64,000 nucleotides of DNA from Shimia_B sp038525525. GTDB lineage: Bacteria > Pseudomonadota > Alphaproteobacteria > Rhodobacterales > Rhodobacteraceae. Of this stretch, positions 54,914 to 63,665 are shown piece after piece. A program made the translations under genes and the position numbers. Positions within the stretch are counted from its first letter, which is position 1. Each line of letters starts with the position of its first letter. The notes under the pieces are model-generated. The model worked only from the letters and a program-made list of their open reading frames with translations. It ran no database searches and had not been told where the DNA came from. The stretch lies in NCBI GenBank assembly GCA_038525525.1, contig JBCBHO010000003.1:434001-498000 (forward strand). The letters run 5' to 3'.

Positions 54914-56170
54914 TTAAGCCACATCGCGCACACTCAGCGCGTGCTTTTTCGGTACGAGCGCGTTGATTTGGGCAAGATGCTCGGGCAGGCACCGTGTCGT
55001 AAAATCATAGCGTGCCACGGTTTGTGCCCGGGCGGCTGGGCCAAGATGCGCGTAATCGTCGGGCCGCGTCAGCACATCGATCACCTGGGTGGCCAAAGCG
55101 TCCGGCTGGAAATAGTCCGCCAGAAGCCCGGTCTTGCCGTGCTCGATAACCTCGCGCACGGGCAGTGTATCGGACCCGATGACGGTGGCCTCCATCGACA
55201 TCGCCTCAAGGAGCGACCATGACAGGACGAAGGGCATGGACATGTAGATATGACAGCGCCCGAGCTGGATGATCTTGCAAAAATCCGGATAGGGGACGCG
55301 CCCAAGAAAATGTACTCGGCTCCAATCCATGCGCTCTCCCAGCTCCTCGGCGAGGAGGCCGCGCAAGCCCTTTGGATGGCTGAGCTTGCGGCCGTAGGAG
55401 ATGTCGTCGCCGCCGACGATCACGACGCGCGCCTTGGGGCGTTCTTCAAGGATGCGGGGGATGGCACGCATGAGCACATGAAAGCCGCGCACGCGTTCGA
55501 GATTGCGCGCAACGTAGGTGATAACCTCATCCTGCCGGGTGAGCGACCTACCCAAGCGCGAGAGGGGCACGGCGGCATGTGGTGAAGGCAGGAGCCGGTC
55601 TGTGCGGATGCCATCATGGCAAACGTAAAGCTTGTCATGAAAGCTCTCGGGAAACCTGTCGCGCTGCCAATGCGTGGGGCAGTGACCCTGATCGACAGTC
55701 TCTATATTGAGATGCGGGACCACATTTCGAATACGCGCAAAAAACGGTGCCTGATCATTCACGGGCTCTTCTGGGTCAAAGCCCACGATCCCGCCCGTTA
55801 GCCTGTAGTAGTACTCGAAAAAGCCTATGATCGGGACCTGAGGCCAGACATCCTTGAGGAATGTCAGCTCGCCCCACCCGGTATGGCCGATTACGATGTC
55901 CGGAACAAAACCCTCGTCTCGCTCGAGCTTGCGCGCTTCCTGAGCCACGCTGAAACCGGCCGCGGAGGCTTCCTCCCAGGGCTTGGAAAGGCCGAAGGCC
56001 TCCGAGGAGGGCTTGTGGATCGGCTGGTACACTCGGCTGACGACCCCGTCCAATTTGAGGTCGCGCCGCTGGGTGAGGAAGATGATCTGGTGCTCACCGG
56101 ATTTCGCCAGCCAACTCACCAGTTCGCGGTACTGCCCGGGCATGTTCTGGTGCACAAAAAGAAGCTTCAT
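54914..56170 (-). CDS. GT4-type glycosyltransferase
   Basis: The 418-residue product has a GT-B fold. The N-terminal half starts 'MKLLFVHQNMPGQYREL', and the C-terminal half has 'RARVVIVGGDD'-type strands (VVIVGGDDISYG), 'VHFLGRVPYPDFCKIIQLG', and the donor-site region 'FVLSWSLLEAMSMEATVIGSDTLPVREVI'. This is the family 4 (group 1) pattern. It transfers a sugar from a nucleotide donor in the cytoplasm. It is convergent with the secretion cluster, ending 34 bases from its last gene, and has no near neighbour on its own strand. It may glycosylate the giant protein or a surface glycan; the acceptor is unknown. Confidence 0.88.
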   Translation of the reverse strand: MKLLFVHQNMPGQYRELVSWLAKSGEHQIIFLTQRRDLKLDGVVSRVYQPIHKPSSEAFGLSKPWEEASAAGFSVAQEARKLERDEGFVPDIVIGHTGWGELTFLKDVWPQVPIIGFFEYYYRLTGGIVGFDPEEPVNDQAPFFARIRNVVPHLNIETVDQGHCPTHWQRDRFPESFHDKLYVCHDGIRTDRLLPSPHAAVPLSRLGRSLTRQDEVITYVARNLERVRGFHVLMRAIPRILEERPKARVVIVGGDDISYGRKLSHPKGLRGLLAEELGERMDWSRVHFLGRVPYPDFCKIIQLGRCHIYMSMPFVLSWSLLEAMSMEATVIGSDTLPVREVIEHGKTGLLADYFQPDALATQVIDVLTRPDDYAHLGPAARAQTVARYDFTTRCLPEHLAQINALVPKKHALSVRDVA

Positions 56171-57056
56171 GGGCAGTTCTTGCTGTTCCGTTTGCGCTCT
56201 GCAACTGCAACCTCGTCCAAGCTGCTCTCGATTGCAATTCTGGACCGCAGCGCTGTCTGTTGCTGTCGGCGTCGAAATTGGTGCCTCACCGGGCCATGCA
56301 TGGATCTTTGAATGTGTGAGCAGATGTGCATATCGCGAGTGCTAGAGCGCGCCGGGGAGTGGCAAAGAGCGGCTTAAGGAGGTCGACCACTGAGCGGCCA
56401 AGTCGCTCTCGTGTTATCAGGCCGCGTGATGCGTGCCCCAGAGGTCTTGGTCCTTCTGAGCCGCGCAATTTCTAGGACTTGCCAAGTCCATCCATCGCTT
56501 CACTTCGGAAAATTGCGCTCTTGTTCAGAAATTTTTCGCAGGGCAGGCGGCTTTGTGGTTTGCCGCCGACCTCAATCGGCTCTGATGCACGACGCCCTGC
56601 CGCGGGCGCGACACGGCCCACAGCCGGCACTACGGGGCAGGCCGAGCCCCGTAAAGCCCGTCTCGCGGGGTCGAAACGGCCAGCCAGAAATCGTATGGCA
56701 AACGTATGGTTCGCGTTTGGCTCGGGAGCCCGCCTCGCGGCATTAAACGTTTCCGCGTCAGATGGCGGCGGGTTAACGGGTGGGTAAGAAAGTCATCCCG
56801 CCCGAGACGCCGAGGTCCTCGCCGTAGGGTGGGCATTGCCCACCGCCGTGAGTGGAGTTGGCACGCAAGCCTCCCCTCCGTCGCCCGTAGAATTTGGACG
56901 GCAGATCGCCTCTCACCGTCACAGGGTTCGGCGCTCGCGATGGTGGCGGCGTCGGATGGTGGGCAGTGCCCACCCTACGCTTGCTCGTAGTATCGGTTTG
57001 GTATCAGCTGCCAGAAATGTAGCACCGTCGGAAGCCGCTCATCTACGAAGTTTGTA
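56171..57056. other. Gene-poor region
   Basis: About 890 bases with no convincing gene; short open frames here have no family features. It contains GC-rich inverted repeats around 56585-56740 and a REPIN-like element at 56824-56982. It looks like accumulated repeat sequence between the secretion locus and the housekeeping region. Confidence 0.5.
56824..56982. repeat. REPIN-like palindromic element
   Basis: GTAGGGTGGGCATTGCCCAC (56826-56845) and its near reverse complement GGTGGGCAGTGCCCACCCTA (about 56961-56980) face each other about 115 bases apart. Each arm is itself a palindrome (GTGGGC...GCCCAC). Paired inverted REP sequences of this kind form REPINs, which are moved by RAYT transposases. 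No RAYT gene is in the window. Confidence 0.6.
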
Positions 57057-57629
57057 TCAGAAGCGTTTGTTGTATTCACTAATTGTCATAGCGCTGACCT
57101 TGTCACTAGTGATGACTGCCACGGCAGGAACGTCACGAGCCGGAGTAAAACGAGCATCCGTGGGCGAAAGCATCCAAAACTGCCCCTCCACAAGCTCTTT
57201 GCTGACACTGCAAGATCGAAGATTTCTCAGGTTTACCGAACCATCGGTGAAACCTGAACGGTTCTTTGTGACGCAAAAAGACCACGCGTTATTTCCAATT
57301 GAAGGCGCAGGCGCGCCAAAGACGGTTCGCCCGTCCCGCTCAATCACGCGCAGACGCATGCGCTGACTACGTGACCCCGTGGTATACAGAACGACATTCG
57401 CCTCTGAAACGCCGTCACCCCTTACAATTTCATCGCACTCGCCAGCCGGTAAACTAAAAAATCCACGCACGGTATGATTATGACCCATCATTGCGAACCC
57501 AGCTTTCACTGAGAACGCGTACATCAAACCCAAATTACTGTGATTGCACAAATACTTTTGGGCATTTGCCTTATGTGGCATCAAAAATAACGCAGAAACT
57601 GTCGCAAGCAAAGGCAGAAAAAGGCGCAC
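57057..57629 (-). CDS. Exported DUF1036-like protein (tentative)
   Basis: The 190-residue product starts at a GTG (57629) with TGAGGGA upstream. It has a clear signal peptide (LFLPLLATVSALFLMPHKANAQ, cleavage after the ANA) and then a Cys-rich domain. 'CNHSN' near residue 28 and 'GFFSLPAGECDEIV' near 55 resemble the DUF1036 pattern (CN.S...GW..i.PGeC). A second Cys pair lies near 118 and 140. It is probably periplasmic with disulfide bonds. No operon partner. Function unknown. Confidence 0.6.
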   Translation of the reverse strand: MRLFLPLLATVSALFLMPHKANAQKYLCNHSNLGLMYAFSVKAGFAMMGHNHTVRGFFSLPAGECDEIVRGDGVSEANVVLYTTGSRSQRMRLRVIERDGRTVFGAPAPSIGNNAWSFCVTKNRSGFTDGSVNLRNLRSCSVSKELVEGQFWMLSPTDARFTPARDVPAVAVITSDKVSAMTISEYNKRF

Positions 57630-58162
57630 GGGAATCCCTCACTCTCAGGCTAAAGCGCGTCAGGATGAGCTAAAATTGTCCTTTTGCAAGAACTGCTTGA
57701 CTCTGAGAACAATCATCTCTGCGATCGCCACGCCTCTAAATTGACACACCGTCTACATCAGTCAAAAACACTGCGGGGCAGGGTAAGGGCCTGCGGGGCA
57801 ATTCATTGTGTAAATTGAAGTGTGACATAAGTCACGAATTTGCCTAGCGTTGGGTTTCGGTGCTCTCCGCATCTGAACTCATAATTGTGCAACGGCCAAA
57901 GCCATCGGTACTTTATTAGAGGTAGTCGAGCAAACGCAGCGGAATGGCGCCGAGATCGCGCACCGGAGGTCCGAGAGTCTTGCGATCTAGCCGCCGCGTC
58001 GCATGGTCGGATACATGAAGCCATAGCGCTACGGCAGACACGGTCACGCGCGTTCGGTCAGAGCCAACGGGCCTTGGCTGGCTGAGGCTGCCCATCCGCG
58101 CCCCTCTTCCCTTCCCCCCTCAAACCCCCTACAGCCGCCGTGCCTGAACGGAAGGACAGACC
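57630..58162. other. Intergenic region upstream of asd
   Basis: About 530 bases without a convincing gene. It holds a perfect palindrome GTGAC-ATAA-GTCAC (57822-57835), which resembles a regulator half-site pair but is not a standard CRP or FNR box. It also has a 10-base direct repeat CTGCGGGGCA (57771 and 57791). The asd ribosome-binding site is AAGGAC just before 58163. Confidence 0.4.
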
Positions 58163-59185
58163 ATGGGCTATAATGTCGTCGTTGTCGGGGCCACGGGGAA
58201 TGTGGGCCGCGAGATGCTCAATATCCTCAGCGAGCGGGCGTTCCCGGTCGAGAAGATCGCGGCGCTGGCGTCGCGGCGCTCCAAGGGGACGGAGGTCTCC
58301 TTTGGCGACGAGACGCTGAAGACAGATGATCTCGACACGTTCGATTTCACGGGCTGGGATATCGCGCTCTTCGCGGTGGGCTCTGAGGCGACGAAGATCT
58401 ATGCGCCACGGGCTGCGAAGGTCGGCTGCGTGGTGATCGATAATTCCTCGCTCTACCGCTATGACCCGGATGTGCCGCTCGTCGTGCCCGAGGTGAACCC
58501 GGAGGCGGTGGAGGGCTATGCCAAGAAGAACATCATCGCGAACCCGAATTGCTCCACGGCGCAGATGGTCGTGGCGCTGAAGCCTTTGCATGACCGGGCG
58601 AAGATCAAGCGGGTGGTGGTGTCGACCTATCAGAGCGTGAGCGGCGCGGGGAAAGAGGGGCTCGACGAGCTCTGGGACCAGACGAAGGCGATTTACAATC
58701 CGACGAGCGAGGTTGAGCCTGCGAAGTTCACCAAGCAGATCGCGTTCAACGTCATCCCGCATATCGACAGCTTCATGGAAGACGGCTCCACCAAGGAAGA
58801 GTGGAAGATGGTCGTGGAGACGAAGAAGATCGTGGATCCCGCGATCAAGGTCACGGCGACCTGCGTGCGCGTGCCGGTCTTCGTGGGGCATTCCGAGGCG
58901 ATCAATATCGAGTTCGAGGAGTTCCTCGACGAGGACGAGGCGCGCGATATCCTGCGCGAGGCGCCGGGCGTGATGGTGATCGATAAGCGCGAGGACAAGG
59001 GCTACGTCACGCCCGTGGAATGCGTGGGCGACTACGCGACGTTCATCAGCCGGATCCGGCAGGACGGGACGATCGAGAACGGGCTCAACCTCTGGTGCGT
59101 GAGCGACAACCTGCGGAAGGGGGCGGCGCTCAACGCCGTGCAGATCGCGGAGACGCTTGGGAACCGGGTCCTGAAGAAAGCCTGA
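58163..59185 (+). CDS. asd: Aspartate-semialdehyde dehydrogenase
   Basis: The 340-residue enzyme reduces aspartyl phosphate to aspartate semialdehyde with NADPH, supplying lysine, diaminopimelate, threonine and methionine. The NADP-binding motif 'VVVGATGNVGREML' is at the N-terminus. The catalytic Cys is in 'NPNCST' near 133, and the second active-site region is 'VFVGHSEAIN' near 243. Length is normal. It is preceded by AAGGAC and followed by a strong terminator, so it is probably monocistronic. Confidence 0.97.
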   Translation: MGYNVVVVGATGNVGREMLNILSERAFPVEKIAALASRRSKGTEVSFGDETLKTDDLDTFDFTGWDIALFAVGSEATKIYAPRAAKVGCVVIDNSSLYRYDPDVPLVVPEVNPEAVEGYAKKNIIANPNCSTAQMVVALKPLHDRAKIKRVVVSTYQSVSGAGKEGLDELWDQTKAIYNPTSEVEPAKFTKQIAFNVIPHIDSFMEDGSTKEEWKMVVETKKIVDPAIKVTATCVRVPVFVGHSEAINIEFEEFLDEDEARDILREAPGVMVIDKREDKGYVTPVECVGDYATFISRIRQDGTIENGLNLWCVSDNLRKGAALNAVQIAETLGNRVLKKA

Positions 59186-59212
59186 TATTGCCTAGCGGCG
59201 CGGAATGACGGA

Positions 59213-59242
59213 CCCTTCCGGCAGCGGCCGGGAGGGTTTTTT
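59213..59242 (+). terminator. Terminator after asd, overlapping the next ribosome-binding site
   Basis: CCCTTCCGGC pairs with GCCGGGAGGG across a short loop, followed by six T (59237-59242). The right arm contains GGGAGGG, which also lies about 7 bases before the ATG of the next gene. Confidence 0.8.
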
Positions 59243-59243
59243 C

Positions 59244-60866
59244 ATGCGTGCTTTGGCGGTTTTGTGTCTGGTGTCGGGCGCGGGTCTCGTGGCTACCCTC
59301 CCGGGGGTGGCCCGGGCCGATGTGGTCGAGCTGCCCTTTCCGGTCGTCGCCGCGGAGGTCTTTCCCGAGGGCGCGCGGGTGACCGCCCGCGCCGCAGTCG
59401 CGCTGCCGGCGGGGGACCATGAGATCGTGCTCCTCGTGCCACCGGCCTACCTGCGAGACGGGTTTCGCGCGGAGGTGGAGGGCGCGGTGCTCACGGGCAC
59501 GCGCGTGGAGCAGAATACAGCCTTCGCCCCCGACGTCTTCGATGCCCCGGCACAGGCCGCGGCGCGGGAGGCCGTCCGGGTGGCGGAGGCCTCCTTGGGC
59601 GCTGCCGAGGTCGCGCTGGCCGCGCAGATCGCGCGGATCGAGGCGCTGGGGGCCGCCGAGGGGCTACTGCGCTCCATCGGTGGCGGGGCGGCGTTGCCCT
59701 CGCTGGTGGAGCTGTCGCAGATGGTCGATCTCGTGAGCGCGGAGCTTTTGGACATCGCAGAGGCCAAGGCCGCGCTCGAGCGCGAGCTGCCGCCGCTCGT
59801 GACGAGCGTGGACCGGGCCGAGGCCGCGCTAACACGGGCCGAGGCGCGGCTCGCGCTGCTCGGCGCGCCGCAAGCGGCGGGTTGGTCCCTCGCTCGGCTC
59901 GACGTGCAACTGGCCGATGCGGGCGATGTCACAGTCACGCGGGAGTTCACCGATGTCGGCGCGGGCTGGTCGGTCTCTTACGATGCGGCGCTCGACACCG
60001 GCGTCCGGCTTGAACGCGTGGTCGATATCCGTCACGGCGCAGGCGTGCCCTGGATCGACGCGGAGGTGACGCTTTCCACGGCGATGCCCTCCGGCCAGAT
60101 GGAGGCCCGCACGGTCACGCGGGACGTCGCGCGGATCGGGGACCGCGCGCCCGCGCCGGTCATGCGCAGCACGGCGCTCGATACCGCTGGTGCGCCGGAG
60201 ATGCTGATGGAGGCGGCCCCGGCTTTCGCCGTGGCAGAAACGGACGGGCCGGTCGTGTCCTACCGCTTGCCGGCCCCGGTGACCGTCCTCCTCGAAGGAC
60301 AGGTGAGTGTGGCGCTCGCGCCGCTCGAGCTGGATGCAGACCGTTACCTCGCCGCGACGCCCCGCTTCGACGGGACCGCCTTCCACATGGCCGACATCCG
60401 CAACCTCTCGGGCGAGCCGATCCTGCCGGGGCCGGTGCGTCTCTCTCGGGACGGGGCCTTTGTCGGGCAGGGCTTTTTGCCGGCCATCGCGGCGGGGGCG
60501 GAGGCCACGCTGGGCTTCGGTCCCGAGCCCGATATCGCGCTCTCGGTTCGTTTCATCGATCAGCAGGAGGGGGACAGGGGCATAATCCGGGGCCGCGCCG
60601 TACGGCAGGACGAGATCCGGCTCTCGGCCGAAAACCTCGGCGACGCGGCGCGGGAGGTGCGGCTGCGCTACGCGGTGCCGACCTCCCAGCAGGAGGACCT
60701 CGAGATCGACGTGGACCTGTCGCCGTCGCCCAGCGAAGTGGATGTGGAGGATCAGCGCGGCGTCATGGAGTGGCAGCTTGCGCTGGCACCGGGCGAGACG
60801 GCGGAGATCGCGCTGTCCTTCGATCTGAGCTGGCCCGAGGGGCAGGCGCTCTTCTGGGCGCCGTAG
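59244..60866 (+). CDS. MuiA-family protein (DUF4139, mucoidy inhibitor-like)
   Basis: About 540 residues. The ATG at 59244 is chosen over 59205 because it gives a clean signal peptide ('RALAVLCLVSGAGLVATLPGVARA') and the earlier start would read through a terminator. The mature protein has an N-terminal DUF4140-like beta domain ('VVAAEVFPEGARVTARAAVALPAGDH'), an Ala-rich coiled coil at about 105-200, and a DUF4139 domain ('GWSVSYDAALDTG' and 'VPWIDAEVTLST' to the end). Family members are exported proteins linked to suppression of mucoidy when overexpressed; biochemical function is unknown. It ends in a shared terminator with the convergent sbtB-like gene. Confidence 0.85.
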   Translation: MRALAVLCLVSGAGLVATLPGVARADVVELPFPVVAAEVFPEGARVTARAAVALPAGDHEIVLLVPPAYLRDGFRAEVEGAVLTGTRVEQNTAFAPDVFDAPAQAAAREAVRVAEASLGAAEVALAAQIARIEALGAAEGLLRSIGGGAALPSLVELSQMVDLVSAELLDIAEAKAALERELPPLVTSVDRAEAALTRAEARLALLGAPQAAGWSLARLDVQLADAGDVTVTREFTDVGAGWSVSYDAALDTGVRLERVVDIRHGAGVPWIDAEVTLSTAMPSGQMEARTVTRDVARIGDRAPAPVMRSTALDTAGAPEMLMEAAPAFAVAETDGPVVSYRLPAPVTVLLEGQVSVALAPLELDADRYLAATPRFDGTAFHMADIRNLSGEPILPGPVRLSRDGAFVGQGFLPAIAAGAEATLGFGPEPDIALSVRFIDQQEGDRGIIRGRAVRQDEIRLSAENLGDAAREVRLRYAVPTSQQEDLEIDVDLSPSPSEVDVEDQRGVMEWQLALAPGETAEIALSFDLSWPEGQALFWAP

Positions 60867-60922
60867 GGCCACAGTCCCTCATGTGCCCCTACCGTGAGCT
60901 CAGGACGTAACCCCAGAGAAGA

Positions 60923-60955
60923 AAATGCCGCGCTGTCGGCTTCAGCGCGGCATTT
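60923..60955. terminator. Bidirectional terminator
   Basis: A perfect 13-base stem (AAATGCCGCGCTG with CAGCGCGGCATTT) and a 7-base loop lie between the convergent MuiA and SbtB-like genes. T-rich tracts follow on both strands. Confidence 0.88.
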
Positions 60956-61029
60956 CTGTCTTCCAAGTCAAAGGTCGCGGACCCTTGATGTTGGCTACTG
61001 GCGTGACGTTACCACAGCTTTGGCAAATG

Positions 61030-61338
61030 TCAGAATCTTTCTGCGCGGAGCACTTCGGCGTCAGTGACGCAGACCACGCCGATCTGTTTCTCCACCACGC
61101 CGAATGCCGCATCGAGCAGCGCGTCGAGCCGTTCGGGGCGGATGATGGCCACGAGCTGCACCATCCCGGAGCGCCCGATCTGGCCTTCGCGGGACCAGCC
61201 TCCCGAGCGCCCGGAGCCGCCGAGGACGGGGAGGATCGTGTAGCCGGTGATCCCCGCATCTTCGAGCGCTTCGCGCAGGCGGCGCTCCATGATGGCCTCG
61301 ATCGTGATCTCGACGCGTTTGGCGGGATGCGTCTGCAT
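61030..61338 (-). CDS. sbtB: PII-like SbtB-type regulator of bicarbonate uptake
   Basis: The 102-residue protein is PII-like ('VEITIEAIMERRLREALEDAG', then 'GYTILPVLGGSGRSGG' in the T-loop position, then 'VCVTDAEVL'). SbtB proteins bind adenine nucleotides and regulate the SbtA transporter. It begins four bases after the sbtA-like gene in the same operon, which strongly supports this assignment over GlnB or GlnK. The canonical GlnB uridylylation Tyr is not in its usual context. Confidence 0.82.
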   Translation of the reverse strand: MQTHPAKRVEITIEAIMERRLREALEDAGITGYTILPVLGGSGRSGGWSREGQIGRSGMVQLVAIIRPERLDALLDAAFGVVEKQIGVVCVTDAEVLRAERF

Positions 61339-61341
61339 GGG

Positions 61342-62310
61342 TCAGCCTCCGGTGAGCGCCGTCGCGGCAAAAAGATAGAGCGGGATACCGACGACGAGGT
61401 TGAAGGGGAAGGTCACGCCGAGCGAGAGCGTGAGGTAGATGGCGGGCTTGGCCTCCGGCAGGGCCACGCGCATGGCGGCAGGCACCGCGATGTAAGAGGC
61501 CGAGGCCGAGAGCACGGCGAGGAGCATCGCACCCCCCGTGCTGAGGCCCAGAAGGAGCGCGGCGGCGAGGCCGAACGAAGCGCCAACAAGCGGCATCACG
61601 AGCCCGAAGGCGATGGTGCCCGCGCCCATCTCGCCCCGGGTCTCGCGCAGGCCCCGGCCCGCGATGAGCCCCATGTCGAGGAGAAAGAGGCAGAGCACGC
61701 CGTTGAACGGGGCCACGATGAAGCTCGCGATCATCTCGAGCCCGTCGGTGCCGGTGCCAAGACCGATGAAGAACGATCCCACGAGGAGGACGATGGAGCC
61801 GTTGAGGAGAATCTCGCGCAGGAGAATTGCATCCATCCGGCTCTTGCCCGACCCGCGGGAGGCGAGCCAGAGCGCCGAAAGGATGGCGGGCGCTTCCATG
61901 ATCGCGGCGGTGGCGACCATGTAGCCCTCCGCGCTGAGCCCCGCGCTTTCGAGCACGGAGGAGCCCGCCACGAAGGTGACGATGGAGATCGAGCCGTAAT
62001 GCCCCGCCACGGCGGCGGCGTTGAGCGTGTCGAGCCGTGTCATCACGCGGAGCAGCGTGAAGGCCACGAAGGGGATGATCGCGGACAGGATGAAGCCTGC
62101 GGCGAGCGTGCCGATGAGCTGCGCGTCGACGCCGTTTTCGGCCACGGCCACGCCGCCTTTGAAGCCGATCGCGAAGAGAAGATAGATCGACATGGCCTTC
62201 GCCGCGGCCTCGGGGATCGAGAGGTCCGAGCGGGCCAGTGCCGCGAAGAGCCCGAGGGCGAAGCTTAGGATGATGGGCGAAAGCAGGTTCTGTGCGGCGA
62301 GGTCGAGCAT
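61342..62310 (-). CDS. sbtA: SbtA-type sodium-dependent bicarbonate transporter
   Basis: About 322 residues. The ATG at 62310 is chosen because the upstream extension to 62379 is non-hydrophobic and unlike the family. It has about ten hydrophobic segments in two repeats. Typical features are 'LLSPIILSFALGLFAAL' at the N-terminus, 'GHYGSISIVTF' near 120 and 'SASYIAVPAAMRVALPEA' near 275. The family imports bicarbonate with sodium across the inner membrane. It lies between a carbonic anhydrase gene and an SbtB-type gene, forming an inorganic-carbon uptake module. Confidence 0.9.
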   Translation of the reverse strand: MLDLAAQNLLSPIILSFALGLFAALARSDLSIPEAAAKAMSIYLLFAIGFKGGVAVAENGVDAQLIGTLAAGFILSAIIPFVAFTLLRVMTRLDTLNAAAVAGHYGSISIVTFVAGSSVLESAGLSAEGYMVATAAIMEAPAILSALWLASRGSGKSRMDAILLREILLNGSIVLLVGSFFIGLGTGTDGLEMIASFIVAPFNGVLCLFLLDMGLIAGRGLRETRGEMGAGTIAFGLVMPLVGASFGLAAALLLGLSTGGAMLLAVLSASASYIAVPAAMRVALPEAKPAIYLTLSLGVTFPFNLVVGIPLYLFAATALTGG

Positions 62311-62409
62311 GGGCGGGCCTTTAGCCACGTGCTCGTGCGACGTCCAGACCGGAGAGGGAAGTGGCGCCTGTCGCCCCATCAGGCACTATCGCCCGGGCGC
62401 CCGACCACT

Positions 62410-63060
62410 TCAGATTTGTGCGAAGCCTTTCGTGGCCCCGTCGAAGGCGAGGAGCTCGCCGCTGCCGATATCCGTCCAGAGGCCATGGAGCTCGAGGAGG
62501 CCCGCATCGACGGCCTCTGCCACGTAGGGGAAGGTGAGGAGATTGGTGATCGAGACCCGCACCGCCTCGTGTTCGAGGGCGCGGGTGCGCTCGGCCACGT
62601 CGGCGATGTGGGCCACGCGTGCATGGCCTTCGCGGAGCGTGTCGATCCAGCGCCCGACAAAGCTCTCCTCGGCCTCGAGCGCCGGGGCCCTGCCCTCGCA
62701 CATGTCACGGCACCCCGCCACGCCGCCGCAGCCCGAATGGCCCATGACGATGATATGGGGCACCTTGAGCACGCAGACCGCGTATTCGATCACCGCAGAG
62801 GTGGCCTGCTGCGTGGCATCGGGGCGATAGGGCGGCACGAGGTTCGCGATGTTGCGGTGCACGAAGAAGTCCCCAGTGGCCGCGCCGAAGATCGAGAGCG
62901 CGTTCACCCGGCTGTCGCTGCAGGAAATGAGCAGGGCCTTGGGGTGCTGGCCCTCATCGGCAAGGCGCCGCATCTGCGCGGCATTGATGGCGAGCGTGGT
63001 CTCGCTCCAGCTCCTGTATCGCTCAACAAGCTCCTGGGGGAGCGGCTTGGCCCTGTGCAT
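62410..63060 (-). CDS. Beta-class carbonic anhydrase
   Basis: The 216-residue enzyme interconverts carbon dioxide and bicarbonate. The zinc ligands are in 'CSDSRV' (about 47-52) and 'GHSGCGG' (about 106-112), and the 'HRNIAN' motif is near 68. Length is normal for the beta class. It is the first gene of the minus-strand carbonic anhydrase-sbtA-sbtB operon, with a 99-base gap before sbtA. Confidence 0.95.
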   Translation of the reverse strand: MHRAKPLPQELVERYRSWSETTLAINAAQMRRLADEGQHPKALLISCSDSRVNALSIFGAATGDFFVHRNIANLVPPYRPDATQQATSAVIEYAVCVLKVPHIIVMGHSGCGGVAGCRDMCEGRAPALEAEESFVGRWIDTLREGHARVAHIADVAERTRALEHEAVRVSITNLLTFPYVAEAVDAGLLELHGLWTDIGSGELLAFDGATKGFAQI

Positions 63061-63206
63061 GGCGTGGTGACGCCTTTCTTACGCTTTCGCCCCCGGGTTA
63101 CATCAAATGATTAAGACAGTCATGGACGCTGGTAACTTTTCTTAAACAGCCCCCGTGCAATACCCTTGCCAAGTCGTGGGGGCGACGTGAACGAAGGGTG
63201 ATGAAG

Positions 63207-63590
63207 ATGCAAAACGTGATTGTTCTCGCGCATGATGAGACGGTCCGGATCGACATGGAGGTCTATTGCGCGCTCGAGGCGCAGCTGGGCGAGGCCGGGG
63301 CCGAGGGGGTGCTGAACCGGGCCATGGAAGAGATGGCGAACCGGCTCTCGCTCATCGAGCGCTGCTATTACCACGATGATCTCGCCGCGCTCTGGAAGGC
63401 CGCCAAGGGCCTCGTGGGCATCGCGGAGCAGATCGGCGTCTTCTCTCTCGCCCGGGCCGCGGCGGCGGTGGCCGATTGCGCGGGCCGGAGCGATCCCACG
63501 GCCCTCGCGGCCACGATGCACCGCCTCATCCGGCTGGGCGACCGCTCGCTCACGGCGGTCTGGGACATGCCCGAGATTTCCACGCGCTGA
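63207..63590 (+). CDS. Hpt-like small protein lacking the phosphoacceptor histidine (tentative)
   Basis: The ATG at 63207 has GAAGGG 8 bases upstream and is preferred over 63201 and a GTG at 63198. The 127-residue product is helical. The region 'LWKAAKGLVGIAEQIGVFSLARAAAAVADC' resembles the Hpt core (H-x-L-K-G...IG...L), but the His position is occupied by Lys. A helical phosphotransfer role is therefore unlikely; it could be a scaffold. It stands alone, divergent from the carbonic anhydrase operon. Confidence 0.55.
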   Translation: MQNVIVLAHDETVRIDMEVYCALEAQLGEAGAEGVLNRAMEEMANRLSLIERCYYHDDLAALWKAAKGLVGIAEQIGVFSLARAAAAVADCAGRSDPTALAATMHRLIRLGDRSLTAVWDMPEISTR

Positions 63591-63607
63591 GCGTGCTTTC
63601 CACCGCC

Positions 63608-63662
63608 GGAGCTCTTGGCTAGGCTGCGCGAAAGACGCGTGCCTCAGCCAGGAAAGAGCTCC
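63608..63662 (+). promoter_or_regulatory. Long hairpin over the ribosome-binding site of the aminopeptidase gene
   Basis: GGAGCTCTT (63608-63616) pairs with AAGAGCTCC (63654-63662). Inside, GGCT-AGGC-TGCG pairs imperfectly with CGCG-TGCC-TCAGCC. The AGGAAAG ribosome-binding site is in the right arm, and the ATG at 63666 follows directly. It may regulate translation or act as a terminator of the upstream gene. Confidence 0.5.
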
Positions 63663-63665
63663 CCC

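Noticed and set aside
56411..56990. Short open frames of 90-110 codons
   Set aside because: They cross palindromic repeat DNA, overlap each other in several frames and show no conserved features.
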